Of a DNA stretch of 64,000 bases, positions 62,301 through 64,000 are shown one piece after another. The stretch is taken from the NCBI GenBank assembly GCA_012932865.1, contig SAXG01000087.1, positions 89,815-153,814 on the forward strand, read 5' to 3'. This stretch comes from Amylostereum areolatum (taxonomy: Eukaryota; Basidiomycota; Agaricomycetes; Russulales; Stereaceae). How positions within the stretch are numbered: position 1 is the first letter of the stretch; the number at the start of each line of letters is the position of its first letter. The notes below the pieces were generated by a model. It was not told the DNA's origin. It saw only the letters and a list, made by a program, of their open reading frames with translations, and ran no database searches. Made by a program: the position numbers and the translations under genes.

Positions 62301-64000
62301 CTATTTCCTACAGGGGCTTATCCTTCAAAATCCACGGTTCCCTGCCACAACAGGTTCTGCAACGACAGACGATCTCGATTCGTCTTCGGTATGTGTCCTT
62401 CACGGATGTCTATCAGTACTTATCGAGCCATGTAGGATTTGGCTCGAACGGGTCGCGGATGCTCTTTTCCCCATCCACCATGCCTTTGGATCGGCCGTCG
62501 TCCTCAACGTCAACCAAATTCCCGAGGCCAAGCGAGCACTGGGCGTCCTTCGAGAAGTCATCATGAATGCATTGTACGCTCTCGATCCTCGAGACCAGAG
62601 CCCCAAAAAGATGGCTTTTGCTTCTACGCTTCTACGGGTGATGAATTTAGGCTTCCTTTTTGATAGGGTGGCGATCCGCAATTATATGCACAACGCACCC
62701 ACCATGAACAAACTTCATGCACAGCATCTCCTCCGACCTGCTGGTGGTTTGGAAACGCGCTATGTGGTTCATGACCTGGCCGACCTCTTCCAAAGGGTCG
62801 GAGCGGACGAGTCTCATTGCGGGCATTCTTTTTTTCAAGTGAGTGACAATGTTGCTTTTCTCTAAGTGGCTGCTAACAATATGTTCGTGAAACAGTCACT
62901 TGCTGAACAACCGCATCCACATAGACGTCGGGGTTCTGTGTGCATTACTGGATTTCCTTGCCAGCTCATGCATATTTGCCAAACGCATGAAGTTCGGAGC
63001 GCCTCAGCTCCACGGGCTAACGCTCCCTCGAAGCTGGATCTTGGCGCGCTTTGGTGACTTCGAACGGCTGAGAAACAAGGAAATTAGGATGTTCGAGAAC
63101 TTGGTAGACCCCATCGGAGAGCTGTTATGCCAGTTACACACTGGTGAAAAATACTGGTCAGTCCTTGATCCTGAAGGGCTTGCCCAGAATACTGATCACA
63201 GTCCGATCGTAGGACACTTGATGTACCAGGGGCAAACCTATCAAAGACTCCCCACAGAGGGTGCGCGAGATCTGTCATCGCACGCATGTACGCACTTTTC
63301 CATGTCATTTACGAGATATCTATTAACTGGACCTTCCCTAGATGTCGTACTGTGTGCCTTTGTAAGGCTCTCCGTCTTCTTCGATTGACAAGTGATTTAA
63401 CACTACTACAGACGGTGCCAGTATGGGCTGGAGTATACTCCAAAGGAATATCTTCCACGCGGTCACGTCGATTCGGCAATCTACCAGTGAACGGATCTAC
63501 CCGCCGTCCTACAGAGAGTTCGTCGTTCATTCTTCTCTCATACTCGTGCTTATCCATAAATTATCTAGTTATGTGATGGCTCCGAATTGGTCGCGCTTGC
63601 ATCCATATGCGACTGGGACATTGACATCATCCCCTCTGGACGAAATGGTTTGCCTCAATCATGTCGGCTGGCCTGCGACGTTTGCATATTCTCGGGTCAA
63701 ACGGATCAAATATAGGACACTCGCGGAGATACCCACTCTACTCAAAGCGGACGGTATCATCGTATCTGACCTACGCGTTGAGGCCACGCCATTCGTACCT
63801 TCGGCCAAACCGACAGTTGAGGCTCAACCTGAACCAATGGCGACCACGGCAAACGAAGAAAAGGACGATGACCCCGAGGAGACCAAGCCTGAGGACGTGG
63901 AGGCCATCATTCTGTCCATGGAAAATGACAGGACTTCCAGCCTCTGCCGAGGACATCACAGCGCGGAACAAAGCTGCACTGACTTTGTTCACGCTCTACC
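56377..64000 (+). CDS. TRANK1-like UvrD/Rep-family helicase, 3' end beyond window
   Basis: Very large multi-exon gene related to fungal TPR-and-ankyrin-repeat protein 1-like helicases. It is at least 7.6 kb and runs off the window. N-terminal exons (from MHIDTSQIASLSSRERG) read VRESISGVEAAFESHGVDA, ELFHVFRQPALASTLK and DWHIYVSGRAKGHLREAKR, a family-specific region of unknown role. The superfamily-1 motor follows: Walker A CYVLGRSGTGKTTTMLF (58490-58600), motif II FLYVDEVQDN (59500), motif III GLFWAGDTAQTIS, motif IV-like ATNYRSHGGIVQ, and motif VI LKFLYVAVTRARKNLWIV (60540). After this is a helical repeat region with ERAEMPRERAVASAYYLRE and RYNEAAKNYRKAGWFGE units. Motor residues look intact. 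Function in fungi is unknown; a role on RNA/DNA or in genome defence is only a guess. The end near 64000 is acidic (EEKDDDPEETKPED). Confidence 0.88.

Overview
The window is nuclear DNA from a filamentous basidiomycete, most likely an Agaricomycete. Coding regions are cut by many short introns of about 50-65 bp with GT..AG ends. Several families are typical of mushroom-forming fungi: a Plavaka (CACTA-like) transposon, a DUF6534-type membrane protein, a TPR-CHAT protein, a TRANK1-like UvrD helicase and an aryl-alcohol-oxidase-type GMC oxidoreductase. No rRNA, tRNA or CRISPR feature was recognised. All products are inferred from reading translations by eye; exon joins were worked out by hand and no database search was run.

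Layout. 1-4.8 kb: mostly unassigned, with one unrecognised minus-strand gene (970-1788). 4.8-8.2 kb: a TPR-repeat/CHAT protease-like protein. 8.2-10.4 kb: no convincing gene. 10.4-12.6 kb: a FAD aromatic monooxygenase. 13.5-23.3 kb: a half-size ABC transporter whose exon is split by a 6.9-kb Plavaka element (14856-21787) carrying a transposase (minus) and a DUF6532-like gene (plus). 23.9-25.4 kb: a DNMT2/TRDMT1-type tRNA methyltransferase (minus), divergent from a PHD-finger protein (25.7-28.8 kb). 29.8-30.9 kb: an SMN-family protein, convergent with nucleoporin NIC96/Nup93 (31.2-34.4 kb, minus), which is divergent from an unknown gene (34.7-36.5 kb). 38.6-40.2 kb: a DUF6534-like membrane protein. 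40.2-45.1 kb: gene-poor, with possible remnants. 45.1-46.3 kb: an AusD/UMTA-like SAM methyltransferase. 48.2-50.9 kb: a secreted GMC oxidoreductase with a GPI-anchor-like tail. 51.2-54.1 kb: Arp5 (INO80 complex). 54.8-55.9 kb: a Sec4/Rab8-type GTPase. 56.4 kb to the window end: a very large TRANK1-like helicase, cut off by the window.

Conserved housekeeping genes (NIC96, SMN, Arp5, Sec4, DNMT2) alternate with accessory genes (CHAT, monooxygenase, ABC transporter, GMC, TRANK1-like). The clearest event is the Plavaka insertion, which carries a TCC flanking duplication and sits inside a coding exon of the ABC transporter. Four otherwise well-conserved genes also show apparent single-base changes in homopolymer runs. 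These could be pseudogene lesions, but their pattern also fits residual homopolymer errors in the assembly.
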